Made by a program: the position numbers and the translations under genes. The notes under the pieces were generated by a model that was not told the origin of the DNA, made no database searches, and worked only from the letters and a program-made list of their open reading frames with translations. Of a DNA stretch of 64,000 nucleotides, positions 8,677 through 17,967 are shown piece by piece. The DNA is from Acidovorax delafieldii (lineage in GTDB: Bacteria > Pseudomonadota > Gammaproteobacteria > Burkholderiales > Burkholderiaceae_C), in assembly GCA_002377855.1 (NCBI GenBank), contig DFQQ01000037.1, positions 1-64,000 on the forward strand, given 5' to 3'. Every line of letters starts with the position of its first letter. Position 1 is the first letter of the stretch.

Positions 8677-8928
8677 ATGGATCAGCCTGACAACGACTCC
8701 CATGCGCCATCGTTCTGGCGCCGCCCAGCCGGCATGGCGCTGGCAACGGCTGCCGTGATCGCTGGTTTTTATCTGCTGCGAGAGCACTGGGGCCATGTTC
8801 TGGGTTATTGGCCCTACCTGCTGCTGCTCGCCTGTCCGCTAATGCACCTGATGCACGGCCACGGCGGCCATGGTGGGCTCGGCAACCATGCGCAGACGCC
8901 CCGGCGCACCAACAACGACAAGGAATAA
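8677..8928 (+). CDS. DUF2933 small membrane protein (second copy)
   Basis: 83-aa paralogue of the protein at 7307. It has the same layout: an N-terminal His/Asp-containing segment, helix one (GMALATAAVIAGFYLLREH), helix two with the shared LLLLACPLMHLM motif and a tail of HGHGGHGGLGNH. A ribosome site (GAAGGAG) precedes the ATG. The stop is 3 nt before the ATPase start, so it is cotranscribed with the pump. Two divergent copies in one cluster suggest separate partners, one beside the ICMT-like protein and one beside the ATPase; this is inference. Confidence 0.8.
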   Translation: MDQPDNDSHAPSFWRRPAGMALATAAVIAGFYLLREHWGHVLGYWPYLLLLACPLMHLMHGHGGHGGLGNHAQTPRRTNNDKE

Positions 8929-8931
8929 GCA

Positions 8932-11265
8932 ATGGACATGCATGCACACCACCATCACGGCAGTCACCCCCCTGCCGAGCCAGCCTCGCCAAAGGATCTA
9001 AAGGATCCGGTGTGCGGCATGACCGTTACGGAGCAGTCTGAACACAAATTGACGCACGAAGGGCGGCCCTACTATTTCTGTAGCGCCAAGTGCCAAGGCA
9101 AGTTCGCAGCGAACCCACTGCAATACCTTGTATCTACTGCACCCGAGGACACCGCGCCAGAGCCGGCCGGCACCATCTACACCTGCCCTATGCACCCCGA
9201 GGTGCGGCAGGATCATCCTGGAGTCTGTCCCAAGTGCGGCATGACATTGGAGCCCATCATTCCACTGGACGAGGAAGACAACCATGAGTTAAAGGATTTT
9301 CAGCATCGCTTCTGGTGGACGCTGCCATTCACAGTCATTGTCACCGTTCTTGCAATGTTCGGCCATCGTCTTGGATGGTTTGACATGAAGGTGCAAACCT
9401 GGGTTGAGCTGGTGCTTTCCTTACCCGTCGTGTTGTGGACGGGGTGGCCCTTCTTCGTACGCGGCTGGCAGTCTCTCGTCCTCCGCAGCCCCAACATGTG
9501 GACCTTGATCGGTTTGGGTACGGGCGCGGCCTTTCTCTACAGCCTCGTGGCTACCGTGGCGCCGGGCGTGTTCCCGGATTCATTCATTTCCATGGGGCGC
9601 GTGGCGGTCTACTACGAGGCGGCAGTGGTCATCATCTCGCTGACCATGCTGGGCCAGATCATCGAGTTGAAGGCCCGTTCGCAAACTTCTGCGGCCATCA
9701 AGGCGCTGCTCGGTTTGGCACCCAAGACGGCACGTCGGATCAATGCGGATGGCAACGAAGAAGACGTACCGCTGAACCATGTTCACGTCGGTGACCTGTT
9801 GCGCATCCGCCCCGGCGAGAAAGTGCCGGTCGACGGCGTTGTGACTGAAGGCAGCAGTGCGGTCGATGAATCCATGCTGACCGGTGAGCCTGTGCCGGTG
9901 ACCAAACGCCTTGGTGACAAGGTGATTGGCGCCACGATGAACACCAGTGGCGCCCTGGTAATGCGCGCCGAGAAGGTCGGTGCGGCCACCATGCTGTCGC
10001 AGATTGTTCAGATGGTGGCCAATGCCCAGCGCTCGAAGGCGCCCATGCAGCGCATGGCGGACGTGGTCGCAGGCCAATTCGTGGTCGTGGTGGTGCTCAT
10101 CGCCATTGCCACCTTCTTTGTCTGGGGTTGGTTCGGTCCGGAACCTAGCTGGGTGTTTGGCTTGATTAACGCAGTGGCCGTCCTGATCATCGCTTGCCCC
10201 TGTGCGCTGGGGCTGGCCACGCCGATGTCGGTGATGGTGGCCACAGGGCGTGCCGCGACACAGGGGGTGCTGTTCCGTGATGCTGGCGCCATCGAAAAAA
10301 TGCGCGAGGTCGACACGCTGATTGTGGACAAGACAGGAACACTGACCGAAGGTAAACCCGCTTTCGACACCGCAGTTGCCGCACCTGGCTATACAGCGGA
10401 CGAAGTTCTGCGCCTTGCTGCCAGTTTGGACCAAGGCAGCGAGCATCCTTTGGCAGAGGCCATCGTCAGTGCAGCACGCGCCAAGGGCCTGGAACTGATC
10501 AAACCGCTAGATTTCGAATCTGGCAGCGGTATTGGCGTGCGCGGCATGGTCGATGGGAAGCATCTGGTGCTGGGCAACACCGCATTGATGCAGCAGGAGG
10601 GCGTGGCCACTGATGCGCTCAAGATCGATGGCGAGCGTCTGCGCAGTGAAGGCGCCAGCGTGATGCATCTGGCCGTGGACAGACAACTGGCTGGCATCCT
10701 GGCTGTGACCGATCCCATCAAGGCCACCACGCTGGAAGCCATTAGGACTTTGCACGCCAGCGGCTTGCGCATCGTGATGGCAACTGGCGATGGTCTGACC
10801 ACCGCCAAGGCAGTGGGTGCAAAACTTGGCATCGACGAGGTGCATGGCGAAGTCAAGCCCGCAGACAAGCTGGCGCTCGTGGAACGGCTCCAGAAAGAGG
10901 GCCACATTGTCGCCATGGCCGGCGATGGCATCAACGATGCGCCTGCGTTGGCAAAGGCCGATGTCGGCGTGGCCATGGGCACGGGGACCGATGTGGCCAT
11001 GAACAGCGGCCAGATCACGCTGGTCAAAGGCGATTTGCGCGGCATCACCGCCGCACGCGACATCTCTATCGACACCGTCCGAAACATGCGCCAGAACCTC
11101 CTGTTCGCATTCGTTTACAACGGCATTGGGGTGCCGATTGCGGCAGGCGTGCTGTACCCATTCACTGGGTGGTTGTTGTCCCCGCTGATCGCGGCGCTGG
11201 CCATGAGTCTGAGCTCGGCCTCGGTGATTTTCAATGCTCTGCGTTTACGGCGCGGAAAAAAATGA
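8932..11265 (+). CDS. copA: copper-exporting P1B-type ATPase
   Basis: 777-aa inner-membrane pump exporting Cu(I) from the cytoplasm. The N-terminus is His-rich (MHAHHHHGSH), then a YHS domain (DPVCGMTVTEQ to CQGKFAANP, about residues 24-63) and a heavy-metal-binding segment (YTCPMHPEVRQDHPGVCPKCGM, about 82-104) replace the usual HMA repeats. The core is complete: actuator TGEP, CPC transport motif (ACPCALGLATP, near 421), phosphorylation DKTGT (near 466), SEHPLAEA in the nucleotide domain and GDGINDAPAL in the hinge. The last helices carry the P1B-1 features YN and MSLSSASVIFNALRL. An intact pump; the paralogue at 15647 is broken. Confidence 0.93.
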   Translation: MDMHAHHHHGSHPPAEPASPKDLKDPVCGMTVTEQSEHKLTHEGRPYYFCSAKCQGKFAANPLQYLVSTAPEDTAPEPAGTIYTCPMHPEVRQDHPGVCPKCGMTLEPIIPLDEEDNHELKDFQHRFWWTLPFTVIVTVLAMFGHRLGWFDMKVQTWVELVLSLPVVLWTGWPFFVRGWQSLVLRSPNMWTLIGLGTGAAFLYSLVATVAPGVFPDSFISMGRVAVYYEAAVVIISLTMLGQIIELKARSQTSAAIKALLGLAPKTARRINADGNEEDVPLNHVHVGDLLRIRPGEKVPVDGVVTEGSSAVDESMLTGEPVPVTKRLGDKVIGATMNTSGALVMRAEKVGAATMLSQIVQMVANAQRSKAPMQRMADVVAGQFVVVVVLIAIATFFVWGWFGPEPSWVFGLINAVAVLIIACPCALGLATPMSVMVATGRAATQGVLFRDAGAIEKMREVDTLIVDKTGTLTEGKPAFDTAVAAPGYTADEVLRLAASLDQGSEHPLAEAIVSAARAKGLELIKPLDFESGSGIGVRGMVDGKHLVLGNTALMQQEGVATDALKIDGERLRSEGASVMHLAVDRQLAGILAVTDPIKATTLEAIRTLHASGLRIVMATGDGLTTAKAVGAKLGIDEVHGEVKPADKLALVERLQKEGHIVAMAGDGINDAPALAKADVGVAMGTGTDVAMNSGQITLVKGDLRGITAARDISIDTVRNMRQNLLFAFVYNGIGVPIAAGVLYPFTGWLLSPLIAALAMSLSSASVIFNALRLRRGKK

Positions 11266-11282
11266 CCCCGTAGTTCGGAGGA

Positions 11283-13196
11283 ATGATGAAAATCCCCACG
11301 TCACCACAAAAGCCTCGGACCTCTCAACGCACCACGGCGGTGGGTAAGGAAGCAGCGGTGCAATGGACGCACCGCCAGACAAAGGATCTACCACCGACCG
11401 TCTTGGATCATTCCGAGGAGTTGTTGAAGCCTGCGCCACAGGATGCGTCTAGTGGCATGAAAAGAGCAACTGAAGCACCTTCGGCGCAGGACTATTTCGA
11501 TTACCAGCGCGACTTCTTCGAACGCACCGTTCTGTTCTGGGACACGCTTCGCCAGCGCGCGAACAACATGCTGGAGCACGAGCGAGCCGGATTGCCGCCG
11601 CTTCTAGACTTCAAGTATGAAACGCTGTTGGACGCGCGCAGCTTCGAACGGTCCGTCAACTATGCACTGCTGCGCATCACGGAAATCGACGGGCATTGCT
11701 GGGACGACTGCGTCGATCCTGACAAACCTCCGGTCATTGTTGTCGATCCACGCGCCGGCCATGGCCCTGGGATCGGCGGCTTCAAGCGCGACTCTGAAGT
11801 CGGAATGGCGACGCGCGAGGGCCATCCGGTTTATTTCGTGATCTTCTTTCCCGAGCCGACTCTGGGGCAGACCCTGGCAGACGTGTTGCATGTGCTGCGG
11901 CGTTTCGCCGAAGAAGTTGCGCAACGCCATCCTGGCAATCCTCCTGTGCTTTATGGCAACTGCCAGGCCGGGTGGGCGCTGACGCTGCTGTCCGCAGACT
12001 GCGCCGGTCTGGTCGGACCGGTGGTGCTCAATGGCTCACCCTTGTCATATTGGGCTGGCGAGTCCGGTGTCAATCCGATGCGTCTTTCCGGAGGGCTCCT
12101 TGGCGGCAGCTGGTTGGCGCATCTGACGGCCGACCTGGGCAATGGCCGCTTCGATGGAGCCTGGCTGGCGCAGAATTTCGAGAACCTCAAGCCCGAAAAG
12201 GCTGTTTGGGAGAAGTACGCCCAACTCTTCACCAACGTCGACAGTGAGCAGGCGCGTTTTCTGGAGTTCGAGCGTTGGTGGAACGGTTTTTATTTCCTGA
12301 GTCGGGAAGAGATCCTTGCGATTGTTGAAAACCTGTTCATCGGCAACCAGCTTGAACAGGGTCTTTTCCAGATTTGCCAGGGTTGCACTGCTGACCTCAG
12401 GCGGATCAGGAATCCAATCGTCATCTTTGCGTCCTACGGCGACAACATTACGCCACCACACCAGGCGCTCGAATGGATTCCGGCAGTCTACAAAGACACC
12501 GAGGATCTCAAGCAGGCCGGACAGCGCATCGTCTACCTCACGAACCCGCACGTCGGCCATCTCGGCATTTTTGTCTCCGCCGGGGTGGCGCGTCTGGAGC
12601 ACCGGGCGATCCTGGAGAGCCTGGCTGAGATTGAGGCGCTGGCCCCGGGCCTCTATGAAATGAAGATCGACAACCCGTCGGGTGACCCGGACTGCCATAA
12701 GCCCACCTACAGCATCCGCTTTGAACCTCGTCAGGTTGAAGACCTGAAAACGGATTACCCGCAGGAAGCTTTTGAGCGGGTGAAACAGGTCTCGACATTC
12801 AACGAGGCGCTTTACCGGGCATTCGTCAGTCCTTGGGCGCAAGCGCTGTCCACACCCTGGACAGCCCAAATGCTCAAGTGGCTCCATCCGATGCGCACCA
12901 GTCGGTATTTGCTCTCGGAAACGTTCAGTCCGTGGATGCGCGGCGTTGCCTTGCTGGCCGAGCCGCTTGGCAAGAACCGCCAGCCGCTTGCGCCGCATCA
13001 CCCGTTGATCGAGCGTGAGCGTGAAGCTGCAGGGGAAGTGACCCATGCGCTGGGAAGGCTGCGCGAAGGCCGAGACGCAGCGAGCGAGCAGGCGTTTCGC
13101 CTGATGTTTCAAAACCCTGTCTTGTTCGCAGGCGTCCTGGGGATGGTGGGTAAAGAGGGTGGCAACGGTAATTCAGTGCGCCCCAACGCCGACTGA
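11283..13196 (+). CDS. DUF3141 family protein (PHA-synthase-like alpha/beta hydrolase)
   Basis: 637-aa soluble protein of the DUF3141 family. After a ~65-residue Lys/Pro-rich leader, an alpha/beta-hydrolase-like region holds VIVVDPRAGHGPGIGGFK and the nucleophile elbow YGNCQAGW, where Cys stands where hydrolases have Ser, as in polyhydroxyalkanoate synthases. A later FASYGDNITPPHQ and a His in NPHVGHLGIF would supply the Asp and His of a triad. It follows the copper ATPase by 17 nt behind a GGAGG ribosome site, so it belongs to the same transcription unit. The reaction is unknown; polymer or acyl chemistry is only suggested by the fold. Confidence 0.8.
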   Translation: MMKIPTSPQKPRTSQRTTAVGKEAAVQWTHRQTKDLPPTVLDHSEELLKPAPQDASSGMKRATEAPSAQDYFDYQRDFFERTVLFWDTLRQRANNMLEHERAGLPPLLDFKYETLLDARSFERSVNYALLRITEIDGHCWDDCVDPDKPPVIVVDPRAGHGPGIGGFKRDSEVGMATREGHPVYFVIFFPEPTLGQTLADVLHVLRRFAEEVAQRHPGNPPVLYGNCQAGWALTLLSADCAGLVGPVVLNGSPLSYWAGESGVNPMRLSGGLLGGSWLAHLTADLGNGRFDGAWLAQNFENLKPEKAVWEKYAQLFTNVDSEQARFLEFERWWNGFYFLSREEILAIVENLFIGNQLEQGLFQICQGCTADLRRIRNPIVIFASYGDNITPPHQALEWIPAVYKDTEDLKQAGQRIVYLTNPHVGHLGIFVSAGVARLEHRAILESLAEIEALAPGLYEMKIDNPSGDPDCHKPTYSIRFEPRQVEDLKTDYPQEAFERVKQVSTFNEALYRAFVSPWAQALSTPWTAQMLKWLHPMRTSRYLLSETFSPWMRGVALLAEPLGKNRQPLAPHHPLIEREREAAGEVTHALGRLREGRDAASEQAFRLMFQNPVLFAGVLGMVGKEGGNGNSVRPNAD

Positions 13197-13237
13197 GCCC
13201 TGATAGAAGTTTTATTTTCCAACCAAGAGAGATCAGG

Positions 13238-14281
13238 ATGACAAGAAAAAACAACTGGCTTTTGACAGCGGTGCAGATGGGCCTATTGGCCTGGTCCGGC
13301 GCCACCTTGGCCGCCGACAAGGTGTATGTGGCCAACGAGGGGGCTGACACGGTGAGCGTGCTCGATGCTGCGTCGTTCAAGACACTGGCAAGCGTGCGCG
13401 TCGGCAAGGCACCGCACAACGTGCAGGTATCGCCCGACGGCAAGGTCGTATGGGTGACCAATAACGGGGAGCCTGCTCAAACGGCCGACGCGTCGGAGCA
13501 CAAGGAGATGGCCCAAGGCAGCCACGATGCGATGGGAAAGCCCGGCGCGGTTTGGGCCATCGATACCGCGACTAACGCAGTCGTCGCCAAGGTGCCGGTT
13601 GGCATGCACCCGGCCCATGTGGTGGTGTCGCCCGACGGCCGCTTCGCCTACATCACCAACGGCGGCGACAACACGGTCAGTGTGATCGACACAGCGGCGC
13701 GGAGCCTCGTGGCGACGATTCCGGTCGGCAAGTTTCCCCACGGTCTTCGCATCAGTCCGGACGGCAAGCAGGCCTACGTCGCCAACCTCAAGGGCGGAAC
13801 GGTGTCGGTCATCGATACCGCCAGCCAGAAGGAGATCGCGCAAGTTCCTGCAGGCAAGGGGCCGGCTCAAGTGGGCCTCACGCCGGACGGGAGTCTTGTC
13901 TTGGTGTCGCTGTCGGAGGAAAACGCGGTCGCCGTGATCGACCCGGCTACGCGCAAGGTGATTCGCAAGGTTGCCGTCGGAACAGTCCCCATCCAGCTGT
14001 ATGTCACGCCGGATTCGCGCACGCTGCTGGTGGCCAATCAGGGCACGCCCAAGAAGCCTGGCAAAACCGTCAGCCTGATTGAGCTGGAGAGTTTCAAGGT
14101 TACCAAGACCGTCGTGACCGGCGCCGGTGCTCATGGCGTGGTTGTCGACCGTGAAGGCCGGCACGCCTACGTTACCAACATGTACGCCAATTCGGTTTCC
14201 GTGCTTGATGTGAAGGATCGCAAGGTTGTGAAGACCGTTCCGGTAGGCAAGACTCCCAACGGCATCAGCATTACGCCTTGA
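13238..14281 (+). CDS. YVTN/YncE-type seven-bladed beta-propeller, exported
   Basis: 347-aa protein with a signal peptide ending near SGATLAADK. The mature chain is a run of ~42-residue YVTN repeats, each with a strand like KVYVANEGADTVSVLD, FAYITNGGDNTVSVID or HAYVTNMYANSVSVLD, and turns of VSPDG/ISPDG type. A variable insert with His/Met (SEHKEMAQGSHDAMGK) lies in the second blade and might touch metal. Such propellers are periplasmic scaffolds or binding proteins; the ligand cannot be read from sequence. It is in the same orientation as the copper cluster and precedes a cytochrome gene. Confidence 0.8.
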   Translation: MTRKNNWLLTAVQMGLLAWSGATLAADKVYVANEGADTVSVLDAASFKTLASVRVGKAPHNVQVSPDGKVVWVTNNGEPAQTADASEHKEMAQGSHDAMGKPGAVWAIDTATNAVVAKVPVGMHPAHVVVSPDGRFAYITNGGDNTVSVIDTAARSLVATIPVGKFPHGLRISPDGKQAYVANLKGGTVSVIDTASQKEIAQVPAGKGPAQVGLTPDGSLVLVSLSEENAVAVIDPATRKVIRKVAVGTVPIQLYVTPDSRTLLVANQGTPKKPGKTVSLIELESFKVTKTVVTGAGAHGVVVDREGRHAYVTNMYANSVSVLDVKDRKVVKTVPVGKTPNGISITP

Positions 14282-14356
14282 CGGTTTGTCCGTCGCTTGC
14301 AGCTGTCCGGCAAGGTGCAAAAAAAGTAAAACAAGACAACCTGGGCGTTTACAGAA

Positions 14357-15036
14357 ATGACGGTCATCGATATTCGCATTCAACGAATCACGCAGCTTTA
14401 CGATTCATTGGACCCTTCGCCGCTCCATGAGAAAACACTGAGCCGTGCTGTGGAAAACTATATCGTTGACTGTGCGGGCGAGTATGGTTTAGATGAATCG
14501 CTTCGTCTCATTGTTCATGTCCCGACGTCGATCAGAGAGTACGAGGTGGAAATTGCAGGAGCGATCCATGCGCACTTTCAAGCGCAATATGCGCAGTGCA
14601 GGCGCCGGTATCGACGAAGGATGCGACAGGGCACTTCCTGTTAACGGGACTCGCCGTTCTGGGTACGACGCTGCTTGAACGGGCCTTATTGGGTAATCCT
14701 GGCAACAGCCAGGTACTTACGGCCATCAGCGAAGGGCTGTTGATTGTTGGCTGGGTGGCGATGTGGCGCCCGATCGAAGTACTCTTGTTTGAACGTGTGG
14801 AAAATCACCAAAACATGGCGCTTTTTGATCGTCTTTCCCACATCGAAGTGGGGTTCGCCCTAGAGGAGACCGAGTTTGACCATGATGCAAAAAGTGGGCA
14901 GATAGGGGATCTGCGGGCACTCAGCGATTCGCCTGCGCGGAGCCCGAATGCGCGCGACGAATCTTTTTTTACGATAGCGCGTGCGCCATTCTATCGGTCG
15001 ATGATCGCAGGCGTGGCGTCGGAGAATTTGAAATGA
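14357..15036 (+). pseudogene. frameshifted hypothetical membrane protein gene
   Basis: Two overlapping frames together read as one protein. Frame one (14357-14644) gives MTVIDIRIQRITQLYDSLDP to HFQAQYAQCRRRYRRRMR and then stops. The continuation, from about 14626 in the next frame, gives TGHFLLTGLAVLGTTLLERA, a second helix (ISEGLLIVGWVAMWRPIEVLLFE) and a charged tail. A single missing base near 14625 (ATGCG^ACAGGG) restores a continuous ~226-codon gene with two membrane segments. I know similar uninterrupted hypotheticals but no function. The end overlaps the cytochrome start by 4 nt, so the two were coupled. A sequencing error is possible. Confidence 0.65.
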
Positions 15037-15536
15037 AATTGAGACCACTTGTCCTTGGCGTGGGAGGGGGATTGGTCTTGCTCGTGGTGGCTGGAATCCT
15101 CTATTTCTTCTTGAGTGCCGGTGGCAGGCGGGAGGCAGCGTTGACGCATACCTTGCGTCCTGATGATCCTCAGGTCTTGCAAGTAGGCGCTCGCATATAC
15201 GCTCAGAACTGTGTCGCCTGCCACGGCACCAAGGGCGAAGGCCAGCCCAACTGGCGTGATCGCGGATCGGATGGCTTGCTTCCTGCGCCGCCGCACGATC
15301 CCAGCGGCCACACCTGGCACCATCCTGATGCGCAACTTTTTGCCATCACCAAGCATGGCCTTGCCAAGCTCATCGACCAGCCTGACTATCGCACCGCCAT
15401 GCCGGTCTACGACGGCGTGTTGAGCGATGACGAGATCGTGGCCGTGCTGTCCTGGATCAAAGCGCAATGGCCGCTGGAGGTACAGCAGCGCCATGACGAG
15501 ATCAACGCCCAATACCGCAAGTCCCTGCCTCGCTAG
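15033..15536 (+). CDS. membrane-anchored class I cytochrome c
   Basis: 167-aa protein with one N-terminal membrane helix (LVLGVGGGLVLLVVAGILYFF) that anchors a periplasmic domain. The haem-attachment motif CVACH lies near residue 61 within GARIYAQNCVACHGTKGEG, and the axial Met is in TAMPVYDGVL. The ending SDDEIVAVLSWIKAQWP is the typical C-terminal helix of mono-haem cytochromes. It overlaps the broken gene before it (ATGA). Electron transfer linked to the multicopper oxidase or the respiratory chain is possible, but no partner is encoded adjacent. Confidence 0.88.
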   Translation: MKLRPLVLGVGGGLVLLVVAGILYFFLSAGGRREAALTHTLRPDDPQVLQVGARIYAQNCVACHGTKGEGQPNWRDRGSDGLLPAPPHDPSGHTWHHPDAQLFAITKHGLAKLIDQPDYRTAMPVYDGVLSDDEIVAVLSWIKAQWPLEVQQRHDEINAQYRKSLPR

Positions 15537-15646
15537 CTGTCGGGACGACGGCAGAAGCAGACTGAATCGCTTCAACATGATGAAAGACTTGACCTTGACA
15601 TCATGGGAAGGCAAAAAATAGAACAAGCGTCTTGAAAGGCATTGAC

Positions 15647-17642
15647 ATGAACCATCACCCATCACCCATCACCCACATCACCAGCCCTCGGGGGCCAGTC
15701 GGCTGCCCTTGACGACATCTCACCGAAGGCGGACGACTTGAAGGATCCTGTGTGCGGTATGAGCGTGACCTCCCAATCGCCTCATCAGGCCATGCATGAC
15801 GATCATCACTACCGCTTTTGCAGCACGCACTGCCGCGACAAGTTCATTGCAGACCCTGTGCGCTATAGGGTGAGCGAGGCACCGGTCGGTACATAAAATG
15901 CCGGCGCGCTCTATGTGTGCCCCATGCTCCCTGAAGTGCGCCAGGATCACCCAGGGCGCTGCCCCAAGTGCCAAATGAACCTGGTGTTGGAAGACCAGGC
16001 CAAGGAGGGAACTGATGGTGCTCATCATCACGCCCACCATGCGCAGGGCCATGCGCAGCCCGGGGCGACCACCGACAAGGCCGCAGAAATGCCGGCTGGC
16101 ACAATCTATACCTGCCCCATGTATCCCGAGGTGCAACAGGATCATCCCGGCAATTGCCCTAAATGCCGCATGTCATTGGAGCCTATCATCCCCTTGGACG
16201 CGGAAGACAACAGTGAGCTGAAGGATTTTCAGCGACGCTTCTGGTGGACGTTGCCGCTCACGCTGATCGTCACCACCCTGGCCATGTTCGGCCATCGTCT
16301 GGGATGGTTCAACATGGCAACCCAGAGCTGGGTCGAGCTGGTGCTGTCGCTGCCGGTGGTGCTGTGGGCCGCCTGGCCGTTCTTTGTGCGTGGCTGGCAG
16401 TCCATCGTTCATCGAAGCCCGAACATGTGGACGCTGATGAGCCTGGGCACCGCGGCAGCTTTTGTCTACAGCGTCGCCGCCACGTTGGCGCCGGGCGTGT
16501 TTCCCGAATCGTTTGTTTCGATGGGTCGCGTGGCCGTGTACTTCGAGGCCGCCGTGGTCATCATTTCGCTGACGATGCTGGGTCAGATCCTCGAATTGAA
16601 GGCGCGTTCGCAAACCTCGGCGGCTATCAAGTCCTTACTCGGGTTGGCGCCCAAGACTGCGCGGCGCATCAACGCGGATGGAAGTGAGGAAGATGTGCAA
16701 CTGAACCAGGTGCATGTCGGCGATCTGCTGCGCGTGCGCCCTGGCGAGAAAGTCCCGGTCGATGGCGTCGTTACCGAAGGCCGCAGCGCGGTGGATGAAT
16801 CCATGCTCACCGGCGAGCCCGTTCCGGTAACCAAGCGCTTGGGCGACAAACTGATCGGCGCCACGCTCAACACCAGCGGTGCTCTGGTGATGCGCTCGGA
16901 AAAAGTCGGTGCAGCGACCGTGCTGTCGCAGATCGTGCAGATGGTGGCCAATGCCCAGCGCTCGAAGGCACCGATGCAGCGCATGGCTGACGTGGTGGCT
17001 GGCAAGTTCGTTCTCGTGGTGGTGCTCATCGCGATCACCACCTTCTTCGTCTGGGGTCTGTTCGGTCCCGAGCCGAGCTGGGTGTTCGGTCTGATCAACG
17101 CCGTCGCAGTATTGATCATCGCCTGCCCCTGTGCGCTGGGGCTGGCCACGCCGATGTCGGTGATGGTGGCCACCGGACGCGCTGCCACACAAGGTGTTCT
17201 GTTCCGCGATGCTGGCGCGATCGAGAGAATGCGTGAAGTCGATACCTTGATCGTGGACAAGACCGGTACGCTGACAGAGGGCAAACCGACATTCGACACC
17301 GCCATTGCGGCCACAGGCTACACGCCTGATGAAGTGTTGCGTCTGGCGGCTAGTCTGGACCAAGGCAGCGAGCATCCGCTGGCCGACGCCATCGTCAGCG
17401 CGGCACGCGCCAAAAGTATGCCGCTCAGCAAGCCAACCGACTTCGATTCAGGCAGCGGCATTGGCGTGCGAGGCACCGTCAAAGGCAAGCGCCTGGCGCT
17501 GGGCAATACGGCGTTGATGGAGCAGGAGGGCGTGTCGGTTGCTGCATTGCAAGCAGATGGCGAACGCCTGCGCGGCGAAGGTGCCAGCATCATGCATCTG
17601 GCCGTTGATGGCCATTTTGCGGGCATTCTGGCGGTGACCGAC
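15647..17642 (+). pseudogene. second copper P1B-ATPase, disrupted at both ends
   Basis: This is a close paralogue of the pump at 8932 with three lesions. The ATG at 15647 (MNHHP...) runs into a 7-bp repeat and is one frame away from the YHS domain (DDLKDPVCGMSVTSQSPHQA). After the YHS domain an in-frame TAA at 15894-15896 separates it from the metal segment (YVCPMLPEVRQDHPGRC; the His of the paralogue's CPMHPEV is Leu). From 15915 the frame is open through TGEP, CPC and DKTGT, then similarity stops abruptly after ILAVTD at 17642, losing the hinge GDGxND motif and the last helices. It cannot make a working pump; an internal start could yield a fragment. Confidence 0.85.
15653..15673 (+). repeat. 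three tandem 7-bp CATCACC units
   Basis: Directly after the ATG of the broken ATPase there are three perfect copies of CATCACC, followed by a partial fourth. Seven is not a multiple of three, so gain or loss of one unit shifts the frame. Removing one unit would put the ATG at 15647 in frame with the YHS domain. Confidence 0.85.
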
Positions 17643-17967
17643 TTTGGCAGCACAATCCGGCTCAAAAGAGCGGGTTGTACGCATAAAAATCACTCGTCCC
17701 ATCTTACCGTCACGATCACAGATGGATACAGGTTCCTGCGCTCGTTCAACTGTCTTGAGGGCACAGGGCTTCAAATTGAATGGCAACCTACCTGGCCAAC
17801 GCTCCCTGGCAACAGCGCTTCACTCGTTTTCTTTGCCGTCGTTCATATTCGACCTGCACATGATCAAAAACGTCGCCCCCAAGGGCATGCTTTCGAAGAG
17901 GTCGCACCTGGGGCTTGCTTCGTCTAGACCGTACTGCAGCTCAGTCAATTTCTGATGGTGCACGTCT
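17643..17967. other. junction segment without a recognisable gene
   Basis: About 325 nt between the break point of the ATPase pseudogene and the stop of the HAD gene. The ATPase frame continues to 17927 with unrelated residues. A short minus-strand frame (start 17786, MPFNLKPCALKT...) reads through the junction but resembles nothing I know. I see no terminal inverted repeats or transposase, so the cause of the truncation is not visible. Confidence 0.5.

Noticed and set aside
9580..10446. Long His-rich minus-strand frames opposite the copper ATPases
   Set aside because: They are mirror frames of a strongly conserved GC-rich gene and have no start signals or domains.
14596..14650. Programmed frameshift in the hypothetical gene
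   Set aside because: No slippery heptamer or downstream structure is visible at the shift; a plain one-base loss explains it.
17643..17967. Insertion sequence ending the second ATPase
   Set aside because: No terminal inverted repeats, target duplication or transposase fragment could be seen.
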